From UBA9410 sp036123585 (GTDB lineage Bacteria; Actinomycetota; Acidimicrobiia; Acidimicrobiales; MedAcidi-G1): DNA of 12,122 bases. This document shows positions 1 to 6,614 of the stretch, piece after piece. How positions within the stretch are numbered: the first letter of the stretch is position 1; the number at the start of each line of letters is the position of its first letter. The notes under the pieces were generated by a model. The model was not told the DNA's origin. It did no database searches and was given only the letters and a program-made list of their open reading frames with translations. The stretch is taken from assembly GCA_036123585.1 (NCBI GenBank), contig JAZADN010000116.1, positions 1-12,122 on the forward strand, in the 5' to 3' direction. Made by a program: the position numbers and the translations under genes.

Positions 1-1097
1 AGGTAGAGCGCCATGACCCTTCCTCTGCGGGCGTCCTCCACCTGGAGTTGCACGGTCGAGTTCAGGTTCGACGCCGAGGCCAGGTGCATGGCCCCGATGA
101 GGCCGAGGCCCACGAAGCCCATCCACAGCGTGGGGGCCAGAGCGAATAGGGCCAGGGCCATGCCGTACCCGCATGTGGCGAAGAACTGGATACGAGACCG
201 GCGCAGGTGGCTCAGTTCGCCGGCCACCACCGGCGCGGCCAGCAGAGCCCCGATCCCCTGCGCCGAGCCCAGCATCCCGAACCAGAACGGCGACACCTCG
301 AACACCTCCTCGGCGAAGACCACGATCTGCTGGACCACCGGCTGGCCCATCGTCGAGACCAACGCGGTGGTGAGAATGGCCGTGCGGATCCCCGGGGAAT
401 CCAGGACGTACCGAATGGATTCTCGGTACTGGCCCCACACCGAACCCTCGATCGACGCGCTGCCGGACCCGGGATCGGGTCGGAAGAGTTCAGCAGTCCG
501 GATCATGGACAGGGTGGTCAGGATCGGCCCGTAGGCCATGGCGGCCACGGCCAGCGCCCATCCTGGGCCGAACGTGCCGATCACGAAACCCCCGAGGGCC
601 GGCCCCACCGTGCGGGCCGCGTTGAACTGGGTGGAGTTCAGGGTGATGGCGTTGCGGAGATGCTCGCGGGGGACGCACTCGGCGACGAACGACTGCCAGG
701 TGGGCAGTTGGATCCCGTAAACGAAGCCACCGACCAGCAGGAGGGCCATCCACGCCCACGGACTGCGCAGTCCGGCCGCCCAGCAGACGGCCATGGCGGC
801 AGCGAGCAGCGAGCAGGCGGTGTTGGTGCACAGCAGCACGAGGCGCCGGTCGAAGCGGTCCGACACGTGGCCAGCAACCGGGTTCGTGAGCAGCATCGGA
901 ATGAACGTGGAGAAGGCGGCCGCCCCCACCCAGGCCGCCGACTCGGTGAGCCGGTACACCACGTAGTACGTGGCCACGTACTGGGTCCACCGACCGTTGT
1001 TGGTGAGCACGCCACCCAGCCAGAAAAGCCGGTAGTTCCGGTGTGCGAGTGCCGGGAACCGCCGGTTCCGCTGCTGCTCCCGGGCCCGGTCCGACAC
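1..1097 (-). CDS. MFS exporter of the EntS-like (MFS_3) type, C-terminus cut by window edge
   Basis: A 365-codon reading frame runs off the left edge, so the C-terminus is missing. The product is a polytopic inner-membrane protein with repeated hydrophobic segments. It carries the MFS motif A, GHVSDRFDRR, at residues 76-85, in the loop after the second membrane helix. The N-terminal RNYRLFWLGG (20-29) and the LPTWQSF and GPALGGF segments are typical of the MFS_3 group, which includes enterobactin exporter EntS and many uncharacterised drug or metabolite exporters. The substrate cannot be told. I chose the GTG start at 1097 because a TAGTGT -10 box ends 7 nt upstream, fitting a leaderless mRNA; no ATG precedes the first membrane segment in this frame. 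The gene is divergent from the enoyl-CoA hydratase-like gene across 80 nt. Family assignment is firm, function is not. Confidence 0.88.
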   Translation of the reverse strand, partial: MSDRAREQQRNRRFPALAHRNYRLFWLGGVLTNNGRWTQYVATYYVVYRLTESAAWVGAAAFSTFIPMLLTNPVAGHVSDRFDRRLVLLCTNTACSLLAAAMAVCWAAGLRSPWAWMALLLVGGFVYGIQLPTWQSFVAECVPREHLRNAITLNSTQFNAARTVGPALGGFVIGTFGPGWALAVAAMAYGPILTTLSMIRTAELFRPDPGSGSASIEGSVWGQYRESIRYVLDSPGIRTAILTTALVSTMGQPVVQQIVVFAEEVFEVSPFWFGMLGSAQGIGALLAAPVVAGELSHLRRSRIQFFATCGYGMALALFALAPTLWMGFVGLGLIGAMHLASASNLNSTVQLQVEDARRGRVMALY

Positions 1098-1104
1098 GCG
1101 GTCG

Positions 1105-1110
1105 ACACTA
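1105..1110 (-). promoter_or_regulatory. -10 box of leaderless promoter for the MFS gene
   Basis: TAGTGT on the minus strand fits the actinobacterial TANNNT -10 consensus and ends 7 nt before the GTG at 1097, so transcription would begin at or near the start codon. No convincing -35 hexamer is visible and there is no Shine-Dalgarno sequence next to the start. Confidence 0.5.
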
Positions 1111-1142
1111 GGTCCCGCCTCTGGGAGGACCCGCCTCCGGCA

Positions 1143-1155
1143 GGGAGCGGCTCCC
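1143..1155. repeat. 13-bp perfect palindrome in divergent MFS/echA intergenic region
   Basis: GGGAGC-g-GCTCCC is a perfect inverted repeat with a one-base centre, ending 22 nt before the ATG of the enoyl-CoA hydratase-like gene. Just to its left, GGAGG (1124-1128) and CCTCC (1134-1138) form a second short inverted repeat. The place suits an operator for one or both divergent genes, but GC-rich sequence makes short palindromes common and no local regulator gene is present. Confidence 0.3.
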
Positions 1156-1177
1156 GGGGCCGTGCGAGACTCAGGCC

Positions 1178-1945
1178 ATGAGCGTCCTGCGAATAGAGCG
1201 CCGCGACCGCGTGGCCATCCTGACCTTCGACGACCCCGACCGCCGCAACGTGGTCAGCGACGAAATGAACGACGAACTCCTCGCCGCCTTCGACGACCTC
1301 GAGGCCGACGAGGACGTCGGCGCTGTCGTCCTGACTGGCGCTGGTCGGGCCTTCTGTGCCGGGGCGGTGCTGGACGACCTGCTCGAGGCCGGCTCGGGAG
1401 ACGCCGACGGCACCCTGCCGGACATCTACCGAGGCTTCCTCCGGGTGGTCCACACCCCGCTCCCCACCGTGGCCGCCGTCAACGGGGCTGCAGTGGGCGC
1501 TGGCATGAACATGGTGCTGGCGTGCGACCTCGTGGTGGCCGGCCGCTCGGCGAAATTCGACTCCCGCTTCCTGACCATCGGAATCCACCCGGGCGGCGGG
1601 CACACATGGCGTCTCCGCAACATCACCGACCTCCAGACGGCCAAGGCCATGGTGCTCTTCGAGGAGGTCCTGGACGGCGAGGCGGCCGCCAGGCACGGGG
1701 TGGCCTGGGAATGCGTGGACGACGATGCGCTGGTGGACCGAGCGGTGGAGTACGCGGCGAGGGCGGCCGGACATCCCCGCGACCTAGTGGCAGTGACCAA
1801 GGAGACCCTGCACGACACGGCAGCCATCACCGAGTCGGTCCCGGCGGTGCAGTTGGAGATCGAGCCACAGGTGTGGTCGATGCGCCAGCCGGCATTCACT
1901 GAGATGGTGGCGAAACTGAAGGTCCGGATCGCCGAAAAGGACTAG
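1178..1945 (+). CDS. Enoyl-CoA hydratase/isomerase (crotonase) family protein lacking both catalytic Glu
   Basis: The 255-residue product has the usual length of a single-domain crotonase. The oxyanion-hole region AGRAFCAGA (55-63) and the second signature AAVNGAAVGAG (99-109) are present, followed by LACD (114-117) and HPGGGHTWRL (137-146). In rat mitochondrial enoyl-CoA hydratase the catalytic bases Glu144 and Glu164 lie 20 residues apart in these segments; the matching positions here are Asn111 and Phe131, so both are missing. It probably still binds acyl-CoA but may catalyse another reaction of the superfamily, or an isomerase-type step. The ATG at 1178 is the first start that fits the family N-terminus; only a weak AGG precedes it. 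It stands alone on the plus strand, 21 nt from the end of the convergent acetyltransferase gene. The substrate is unknown. Confidence 0.9.
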   Translation: MSVLRIERRDRVAILTFDDPDRRNVVSDEMNDELLAAFDDLEADEDVGAVVLTGAGRAFCAGAVLDDLLEAGSGDADGTLPDIYRGFLRVVHTPLPTVAAVNGAAVGAGMNMVLACDLVVAGRSAKFDSRFLTIGIHPGGGHTWRLRNITDLQTAKAMVLFEEVLDGEAAARHGVAWECVDDDALVDRAVEYAARAAGHPRDLVAVTKETLHDTAAITESVPAVQLEIEPQVWSMRQPAFTEMVAKLKVRIAEKD

Positions 1946-1966
1946 GGGTCGATGCGGACCTCCGGC

Positions 1967-2638
1967 TCAGCCGCCTAGCCAGGCGGCGCCGAGAGCGTGG
2001 CGGCGGACGCACCACTCCTCGGCGGTGATGGCGAAGCGGAGGTGGTCCTCCCATACCCCGTCGATCTCCAGATAGCGCTCTGCGAGGCCCTCGCAACGCA
2101 TCTCCAACTTCTCGACCACCCGGCGGGACCGGACGTTGCGGGGCACTATCGACACCTGGAGGCGGTGAAGGTCGACCTCGTCGAAGGCAAACCTGCAGGC
2201 GACGGTCAGCGCCTCGGGGATGTACCCGTTACCGGCCTGGCACTCGTCCATCCAGTAGCCAACGTGGGCGCTGCGGAAGGCCCCACGGACCACGTTGGAG
2301 AGGTTCAGCTCGCCGGCGAACCCCGAGACACCACCGGGAGTCCCATCGTCCCCGTCGCCTGTGGAACCACCGACCGGCCCGGGCACGAAGACCCCGAACC
2401 CCCAGCCAGTCCCCAACTGGCGTTCCCGGCGTCGGCTGGCGCAGCGCATGGCAAAGGCCTGCCGGTCCTCGACCGGGTCGGGCTGGCCGAAGGCCCGGCG
2501 GGGCTCCCAGCGGGTCAACCAGCTGGCGTTACGGCGTCGAACCTCCCGCCAGTCGGGGAAGTCCTCCGGCTCCAACGGCCGCAAGGTGACCCGTCGGCCG
2601 TTGAGGACCGGTGCGTCGATCCATTCGTCGATGGCCAC
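1967..2638 (-). CDS. GNAT family N-acetyltransferase, RimJ/RimL-like
   Basis: The 223-residue product is a GCN5-related acetyltransferase that would transfer acetyl from acetyl-CoA to an amine, often a protein N-terminus in the RimJ/RimL group. It opens with VTLRPLEPEDFPDW (17-30), the usual first strand and helix. The acetyl-CoA binding loop is QAGNGYIPEA (134-143), followed by FDEVDLHRLQ (152-161), IVPRNVRSRRV (164-174) and the C-terminal YLEIDGVWEDHLRFAI. Residues 88-105 are a Gly/Asp-rich insertion between central strands, probably a disordered loop. I chose the GTG at 2638 because GGAGG lies 7 nt upstream; a frame open further upstream adds 12 residues without a ribosome site. It lies 69 nt downstream of the aminotransferase gene on the same strand and could be co-transcribed. 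The acceptor cannot be deduced. Confidence 0.85.
   Translation of the reverse strand: MAIDEWIDAPVLNGRRVTLRPLEPEDFPDWREVRRRNASWLTRWEPRRAFGQPDPVEDRQAFAMRCASRRRERQLGTGWGFGVFVPGPVGGSTGDGDDGTPGGVSGFAGELNLSNVVRGAFRSAHVGYWMDECQAGNGYIPEALTVACRFAFDEVDLHRLQVSIVPRNVRSRRVVEKLEMRCEGLAERYLEIDGVWEDHLRFAITAEEWCVRRHALGAAWLGG
1970..1987. terminator. Possible hairpin terminator between convergent genes
   Basis: GCCGCCT-agcc-AGGCGGC forms a perfect 7-bp stem with a 4-nt loop, starting 24 nt after the stop of the plus-strand crotonase gene and lying within the last codons of the minus-strand acetyltransferase gene. It could stop transcripts coming from the left. There is no T-tract on either side, so this is at best an actinobacterial-style terminator without a U-tail. 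Confidence 0.25.
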
Positions 2639-2707
2639 GGGCCATCCTCCCCACAACCCACCTCTCCGCGGCAACCCGGGCCGGCGGAACGGCTATTAGT
2701 CGGGCCG

Positions 2708-3802
2708 TCAGCCGAGGATCTCGTCGAGGGCACCGAGCAGCATCGTCACGTTGCGCTCGCGGGCCGTGTGGCCCATGCATCCGATTCGCCACACCTTGCC
2801 GGCCACCGGGCCGAGGCCACCGCCAATCTCGATGTCGTACTCGGTGAGCAGACGTCGCCGGACCCCTGCCTCGTCTAGTCCGTCGGGAAGGCGGTCGACG
2901 GGCACGAGGACCGAGGTCAGCTCGGGAAGGCGGTTCCCCTCCTGGGCGAAGAGTTCGAAGCCACGCTTGACCAGGCCCTCCTGGAGGCGTTCGCCACATG
3001 TCCGGTGTCGGGTGTGGACGTTCTCGAGACCCTCGTCGAGGACCACGCCGAGACCGGCGTGGAGGGCGTAGAGCATCGAGATGGGCGCCGTGTGGTGGTA
3101 GGCGCGGGCGCCACCGCCGGTCACGTAGTCGGCGATCATGGCGAAGTCGAGATACCAAGACTGCGACTTCTCCACGAAGCCCTCGATGGCCCGATTCGAC
3201 ACCGTGACGGGCGACAGGCCGGGCGGCACACCGAGGCACTTCTGGGTGCCGCTGTAGGCGAGATCCACGCCCCAGCCGTCGATCTCCAGCGGAATTCCGC
3301 CGAGGGAGGTGACACAGTCCACCAGTAGGAGGGCGTCACCCTTGCCCGCCCCGATGGGCTCGATGTCGTTGCGCACTCCGGTGGAGGTCTCGGCGTGGAC
3401 CACGGCGATGACCTTGGGCGATGGGTGGGCGGCGAGGAGGGCCTGGGGGTCGATTGCGGTGCCCCACTCGGCCTCGATGCGGACCACGTCGGCACCACAG
3501 CGCGAAGCCACGTCGCACATGCGCTCGCCGAACACGCCGTTGACGCCGACGACCACGACGTCACCGGGGCCGAGCACGTTGACGAACGTGGCCTCCATGC
3601 CCGCCGACCCGGTCGCCGACACCGGGAAAGTCAGCGGATTCTCCGTCCGGTACACCTGCCTGAGGCGGTCGTTGACCTCGTCGAGGAGGGCGATGAAGTC
3701 CGGGTCGAGATGACCGAGGACTGGACGACCGAAAGCCTCGATGACCTCGGGGTACGGGTTCCCCGGTCCGGGACCCATGAGGATGCGATCTGCGTGCGAC
3801 AT
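2708..3802 (-). CDS. Alanine/serine-glyoxylate aminotransferase (class V PLP enzyme)
   Basis: The 364-residue product is a fold-type I, class V aminotransferase of the AGXT/SGA/PucG family. It transfers an amino group from alanine or serine to glyoxylate, giving glycine plus pyruvate or hydroxypyruvate, in the cytosol. The PLP Schiff-base lysine is Lys188 in YSGTQKCLG; Asp162 in LLVDCVTSLGG contacts the PLP ring nitrogen; Arg339 in VWRIGCMGHT is the expected substrate-carboxylate arginine. GPGPGNPYPEV (10-20) is the family N-terminal loop. The start at 3802 is set by a TAGAAT box 7 nt upstream (leaderless); a second ATG three codons earlier at 3811 overlaps that box. Malyl-CoA lyase in the same window makes glyoxylate, so a serine-cycle role is plausible. 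The sequence resembles AGXT-type enzymes more than the methylotroph Sga I recall, so the amino donor is left open. Confidence 0.88.
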   Translation of the reverse strand: MSHADRILMGPGPGNPYPEVIEAFGRPVLGHLDPDFIALLDEVNDRLRQVYRTENPLTFPVSATGSAGMEATFVNVLGPGDVVVVGVNGVFGERMCDVASRCGADVVRIEAEWGTAIDPQALLAAHPSPKVIAVVHAETSTGVRNDIEPIGAGKGDALLLVDCVTSLGGIPLEIDGWGVDLAYSGTQKCLGVPPGLSPVTVSNRAIEGFVEKSQSWYLDFAMIADYVTGGGARAYHHTAPISMLYALHAGLGVVLDEGLENVHTRHRTCGERLQEGLVKRGFELFAQEGNRLPELTSVLVPVDRLPDGLDEAGVRRRLLTEYDIEIGGGLGPVAGKVWRIGCMGHTARERNVTMLLGALDEILG

Positions 3803-3809
3803 GGGAGAC

Positions 3810-3815
3810 ATTCTA
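3810..3815 (-). promoter_or_regulatory. -10 box of leaderless promoter for the aminotransferase gene
   Basis: TAGAAT on the minus strand is a strong TANNNT -10 match and ends 7 nt before the ATG at 3802. This placement favours that ATG over the one at 3811, which overlaps the box. No clear -35 hexamer is seen at 16-18 nt spacing. Confidence 0.55.
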
Positions 3816-3835
3816 GCGACTGAATCACTACTGGT

Positions 3836-3860
3836 GGGAAAGTATTTCCCTGAGGGGAAA
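3836..3860. promoter_or_regulatory. Compound palindrome, probable operator upstream of the aminotransferase gene
   Basis: Three half-sites alternate: GGGAAA (3836-3841), gta, TTTCCC (3845-3850), tgag, GGGAAA (3855-3860). The middle arm can pair with either neighbour, giving two overlapping perfect 6-bp inverted repeats with 3-nt and 4-nt centres. Taking 3802 as the transcription start, the first palindrome is centred near -41 and the second near -50, the place for an activator or repressor touching the -35 region. The A/T-containing arms stand out in GC-rich surroundings. An alternative is a mutually exclusive hairpin pair acting on readthrough from the upstream ppx gene. Confidence 0.45.
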
Positions 3861-3897
3861 ACTCGCTTCAGGCGCGGAACCCTCCCCCAAACGCCCC

Positions 3898-4827
3898 TCA
3901 GAGCTGCGACGCCACTAGCCCGTCGAGGATGTCCGACTCGGAAACCAGGCATGCGTCGAACCCGAACCGGCGCATCACCTTCACGAGGATGGACATGCCC
4001 CCGACGATCACGTCGGCCCGCGCTTCTTCCATGCCCGGATTGGCAAGTCGCTCCTCGCGGTCCTCGGTGGCCAACGTGCGGAAGACGTCCTCCACCGCCT
4101 CCCGGGTCAGCCGGAAGTGGTGGATGCGATCCCGGTCATAGTCGGCAAGGCCGATCTCAACCGCCGCAGCGCAAGACACGGTGCCGGCCAAGCCCACCAA
4201 TGTGCGCGCTCGGCCCACGCCCGGAACCTCCCTCGCCACGTCGTCTAGGTGAGCGTCGACCACCGACAGGCAGGCCACGAGCTCCTCGGGCAGCGCCGGA
4301 TCGTGGTCGATCCACTGCTCGGTGAGACGAACGCACCCCATGTCGCAAGACAACGCCCCCTCGGCATCCGTGGTCCCCACCACGAACTCGGTCGATCCGC
4401 CGCCGATGTCGACCACCAGGAAGGGGCCATCGGCGGCGTCCAAGTCGGCGGTCGCTCCGGCGAAGGAGAGTCGGCCTTCCTCAAGACCAGACAACAACTC
4501 GGGCCGGGTTCCGACGACGGCCTCGGCGGCATCGAAGAAGTCGTCCCGGTTGGCCGCATCTCGGGCCGCCGAGGTTGCGGTGATCCGACAGGCCATCACG
4601 CGATGCCGGTCCATGACGGTCCGGTACTCCCCCAGGACGTCCAGGACGCGGGCCATGGCCGCGCCGTTCAGGCGACCGGAGGCGTCGACGCCCTCTCCCA
4701 TCCGGGTGATGGTCATCCTGCGGTCCACGCTCCGGAACGGACCCGGAGCACCGGTGGCCTCACCGACCCGCAGGCGCGTGGAGTTCGTCCCGCAGTCGAT
4801 GGCGGCCACCCTGTGCGGTACCAGCAC
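3898..4827 (-). CDS. ppx: Ppx/GppA family exopolyphosphatase / pppGpp phosphohydrolase
   Basis: The 309-residue product belongs to the ASKHA-fold Ppx/GppA phosphatases, which release phosphate from polyphosphate chains or from pppGpp. Motifs in order are phosphate-1 loop AAIDCGTNSTRLRV (8-21), the catalytic-Glu segment SGLEEGRLSF (113-122), phosphate-2 loop VVDIGGGSTEFVVG (138-151) and the adenosine-type loop GLAGTVSCAAA (212-222). At about 310 residues it is a short form without the C-terminal HD-like domain of E. coli Ppx and GppA, as is usual in Actinobacteria. The GTG at 4827 begins one base after the TGA of the DUF501 gene, which suggests translational coupling; a GTG at 4809 would give a start six codons later. 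Whether polyphosphate or pppGpp is the substrate cannot be read from sequence. Confidence 0.9.
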   Translation of the reverse strand: MLVPHRVAAIDCGTNSTRLRVGEATGAPGPFRSVDRRMTITRMGEGVDASGRLNGAAMARVLDVLGEYRTVMDRHRVMACRITATSAARDAANRDDFFDAAEAVVGTRPELLSGLEEGRLSFAGATADLDAADGPFLVVDIGGGSTEFVVGTTDAEGALSCDMGCVRLTEQWIDHDPALPEELVACLSVVDAHLDDVAREVPGVGRARTLVGLAGTVSCAAAVEIGLADYDRDRIHHFRLTREAVEDVFRTLATEDREERLANPGMEEARADVIVGGMSILVKVMRRFGFDACLVSESDILDGLVASQL

Positions 4828-4828
4828 C

Positions 4829-5287
4829 TCACCCAACGCCGGCGACCTCCTCGAGAAGCATCTCGTGGACCCAGCGGCCCACCGGGTCGTCACCACCAGC
4901 TAGGAACCATGCGTAGTGGGCGTGCAGGCACTTCACCCCCTGCCGGGTCCCGCCGACGCCGCCGTGGGGACGATGGCCGGCATGGCCGGCAGGAATGGCC
5001 GCATCGCGCTCACGGGCATAACGCTCGTGGGCGGCGGCCAACTCGGCAGGATCGCAGGCCGCCTCGGCCGCCTTCACCCCACCGGTGGACTCGAGCGTTC
5101 CGACACGGGAGCGCAGGTCGTCGCCAACCAGCCAAAAGCGCGTAGGCATGGGCCGGCCGTCATCGAGCAGCGGGTGGTTCCGGATCACCACCGGCACGCC
5201 GCCAGCGTCGCGGACCACCACCTCGAAGGCACCCTCCGGTGCACGACCGAGCAATTCGGCTACCTGGTCGCGGTCCGAGTCGGCCAT
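4829..5287 (-). CDS. DUF501 family protein
   Basis: The 152-residue product is recognised by the family hallmark GGTRQGVKCLHAHYAWFLAGG (112-132, key residues Arg115, Lys119, Cys120, His122, His124) followed by DDPVGRWV, and by PMPTRFWLVGDD (47-58). The Cys/His cluster CLHAH looks like a metal or catalytic site, but I know of no established function for the family. The start at 5287 is well supported by AGGAGG with 7-nt spacing. In many Actinobacteria the order is eno, ftsB/divIC, DUF501, ppx; here DUF501-ppx is kept but the genes upstream are coxG and other molybdenum-enzyme accessory genes, with 40 nt between. It probably forms an operon with ppx. Confidence 0.88.
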   Translation of the reverse strand: MADSDRDQVAELLGRAPEGAFEVVVRDAGGVPVVIRNHPLLDDGRPMPTRFWLVGDDLRSRVGTLESTGGVKAAEAACDPAELAAAHERYARERDAAIPAGHAGHRPHGGVGGTRQGVKCLHAHYAWFLAGGDDPVGRWVHEMLLEEVAGVG

Positions 5288-5302
5288 GGGGGTGCCTCCT
5301 GT

Positions 5303-5334
5303 GGTCCGGGACCGCAGGTCTATGGGGTCAGACC
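5303..5334. repeat. Short inverted repeats between coxG and the DUF501 gene
   Basis: GGTCC-g-GGACC (5303-5313) is an 11-bp palindrome, followed by GGTCT (5317-5321) and AGACC (5330-5334), a 5-bp stem that spans the coxG stop codon. They could weaken readthrough from coxG or mark a regulatory site. There is no T-tract. Confidence 0.2.
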
Positions 5335-6014
5335 AGGATCAGGATGACGACGGCCACGACAGCCAAGGCCACCCGCGTCGGTACCAGACGCTTGAGCACC
5401 GGTGCGCCGGCGGCATCGAGCAGGTCGACGGCCTCGGCCTCGGGGGCGTCGATGACACGGACCTCGGACTGCTCGGCTGGACCTTCAGCCACCTGTTCCT
5501 CCGCAGGGGGCTGGTCGGCTGGCGCGGAAGCCTCGGTCGGGGCGGTGGAGACCGACTCGACCAGGTCATCCGGCGAGGCGACCAACTCGCTGAGGTTGTC
5601 GGCGAACTGGCCCATCAACTTCTTGGACACGTCAGCCATCACGCCGCGGCCGAACTGTGCCACCTTGCCGGTGACGGTCAGTTCGGTCGTAACGGTGACC
5701 TTCGTACCGGTCTCCGTGGTCTCTAGAGCCGCTGTGATGTCGGCTGAGGCGTTGCCGGCACCGCGGGTGTCGCGGCCCTCAGCCCTCAGCACGGCCCGGT
5801 AACCGGCGTCGTCGCGCTCCACGAACGATGCCGCACCCTTGTACTGGGCGGTGATCGGACCGACCTTGACTTTGACGACGCCGCGGAACTCCTCGCCCTC
5901 GACCTCCTGGAGTTGGGCTCCGGGCAGGCAGGGAGCGATCCGCTCCACGTCGGTCAGCACGGCCCACACCCGATCGACTGGTGCGGCCACCTCGAAGTCA
6001 TTGTTCAGCTCCAT
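5328..6014 (-). CDS. coxG: CoxG-like SRPBCC protein with C-terminal membrane anchor
   Basis: Residues 1-147 are an SRPBCC (START-like) domain of the carbon monoxide dehydrogenase subunit G type: MELNNDFEVAAPVDRVWAVL opens it, then CLPGAQL (29-35), KVKVGPITAQYKG (48-60) and the long helix with ADVSKKLMGQFADNL (127-141). Residues 150-205 are an acidic Ala/Pro/Glu linker, and 209-228 (LKRLVPT then a run of Ala, Val, Ile, Leu) is a single hydrophobic helix at the very end, so the protein is tail-anchored with the lipid-binding domain in the cytosol. In Oligotropha, CoxG recruits CO dehydrogenase to the membrane. The ATG at 6014 overlaps the end of the upstream nucleotidyltransferase gene by 10 nt and has GGAGG 10 nt before it, showing tight coupling. 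It is the last of four accessory genes; no coxSML is in the window. Confidence 0.85.
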   Translation of the reverse strand: MELNNDFEVAAPVDRVWAVLTDVERIAPCLPGAQLQEVEGEEFRGVVKVKVGPITAQYKGAASFVERDDAGYRAVLRAEGRDTRGAGNASADITAALETTETGTKVTVTTELTVTGKVAQFGRGVMADVSKKLMGQFADNLSELVASPDDLVESVSTAPTEASAPADQPPAEEQVAEGPAEQSEVRVIDAPEAEAVDLLDAAGAPVLKRLVPTRVALAVVAVVILILV

Positions 6015-6583
6015 CGCCGAAGGTCCTCCAGAACGTCCACGTCAGCCGGATCTCCCGGGCAGGCTACTTCCAGCACCAAATCGGCCCTCTGTGACAAGAG
6101 GCTCCGCGCCCCCACATCACCGTCGTTCGGCAGGTCGTCCCACAGTTCCTGCGCGATCCGGGTGGGGGGGCGACGTCGTCCTCCGAAGGTGGCCACGGCG
6201 AGCGGCGACGGGGCTGCTGCGACAGCCCGCCACGCCTCGACCGGAACGCCCGGGCTGTCGGCCAAGCCGACGACCACGGCGGCGTGTCCCTGTGAGCGGG
6301 CATGTGCCACGGCCAACCGCAGCGAGGCGGCTTGCCCTTCGGCCCACCGCCCGTTGGCCAGCACGGTGGCCCCCGCGGGCACGACCCCTGCGGCCTCCAG
6401 GTCCACGGCCCCGACCACCACGACCATCTCGTCGAGGTCGGCGGCCGCCGCGGCGTCGAGGGCGTGGGCGGCCAGCGGCCGGCCGTTGACAGGGGCCAGC
6501 AGCTTGTGGCCATCACCGTCCCACCGAGTCCCGCCCCCGGCGGCCAGTACCACCGCGGCGACGGTCTCGGACGGGGAGGACAT
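6005..6583 (-). CDS. MocA/MobA-like molybdenum cofactor nucleotidyltransferase
   Basis: The 192-residue product is a GT-A-fold NTP transferase of the MobA/MocA group, which joins CTP or GTP to molybdopterin to make the dinucleotide cofactor of molybdenum hydroxylases. The nucleotide loop VVLAAGGGTRWDGDGHKLL (11-29) matches LAAGxSxRMGxxK but has extra residues between Arg20 and Lys27. NGRWAEGQAASLRLAV (77-92) is the MocA-type NPxWxxGxxxSL segment, LADSPGV (107-113) the metal-binding region, and DVDVLEDL (181-188) the closing DIDTPEDL-like motif. The ATG at 6583 fits the family N-terminus; the frame continues upstream only as arginine-rich shadow sequence. It follows the long xdhC gene by 31 nt and overlaps coxG by 10 nt. 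A cytidylyltransferase for a CO dehydrogenase or xanthine dehydrogenase-type enzyme is most likely. Confidence 0.82.
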   Translation of the reverse strand: MSSPSETVAAVVLAAGGGTRWDGDGHKLLAPVNGRPLAAHALDAAAAADLDEMVVVVGAVDLEAAGVVPAGATVLANGRWAEGQAASLRLAVAHARSQGHAAVVVGLADSPGVPVEAWRAVAAAPSPLAVATFGGRRRPPTRIAQELWDDLPNDGDVGARSLLSQRADLVLEVACPGDPADVDVLEDLRRWS

Positions 6584-6614
6584 GACTCGGACGCTGGTGG
6601 CTCGGCGGCGGCGC

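Noticed and set aside
207..1181. Long plus-strand open frame (324 codons) antisense to the MFS gene
   Set aside because: Its protein is rich in Arg, Gly, Pro and His without any domain, while the opposite strand encodes a clear membrane transporter across the same bases. It is a high-GC shadow.
638..1774. Minus-strand open frame of 378 codons spanning the MFS 5' end and the crotonase-like gene
   Set aside because: It crosses the divergent promoter region and lies in wrong frames of two recognised genes; its composition is low-complexity with no motif.
3822..3828. GTGATTC shared by the aminotransferase and ppc promoter regions as a common regulator site
   Set aside because: It is only seven bases and lies at different distances from the two -10 boxes, so chance is a sufficient explanation. 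Kept only as a side remark.
6164..6170. Run of seven G (seven C in the mocA coding sense) as a possible frameshift or slippage site
   Set aside because: The frame stays open and the motifs before and after the run (NGRWAEG, DVDVLEDL) are in the same frame, so there is no sign of a break.
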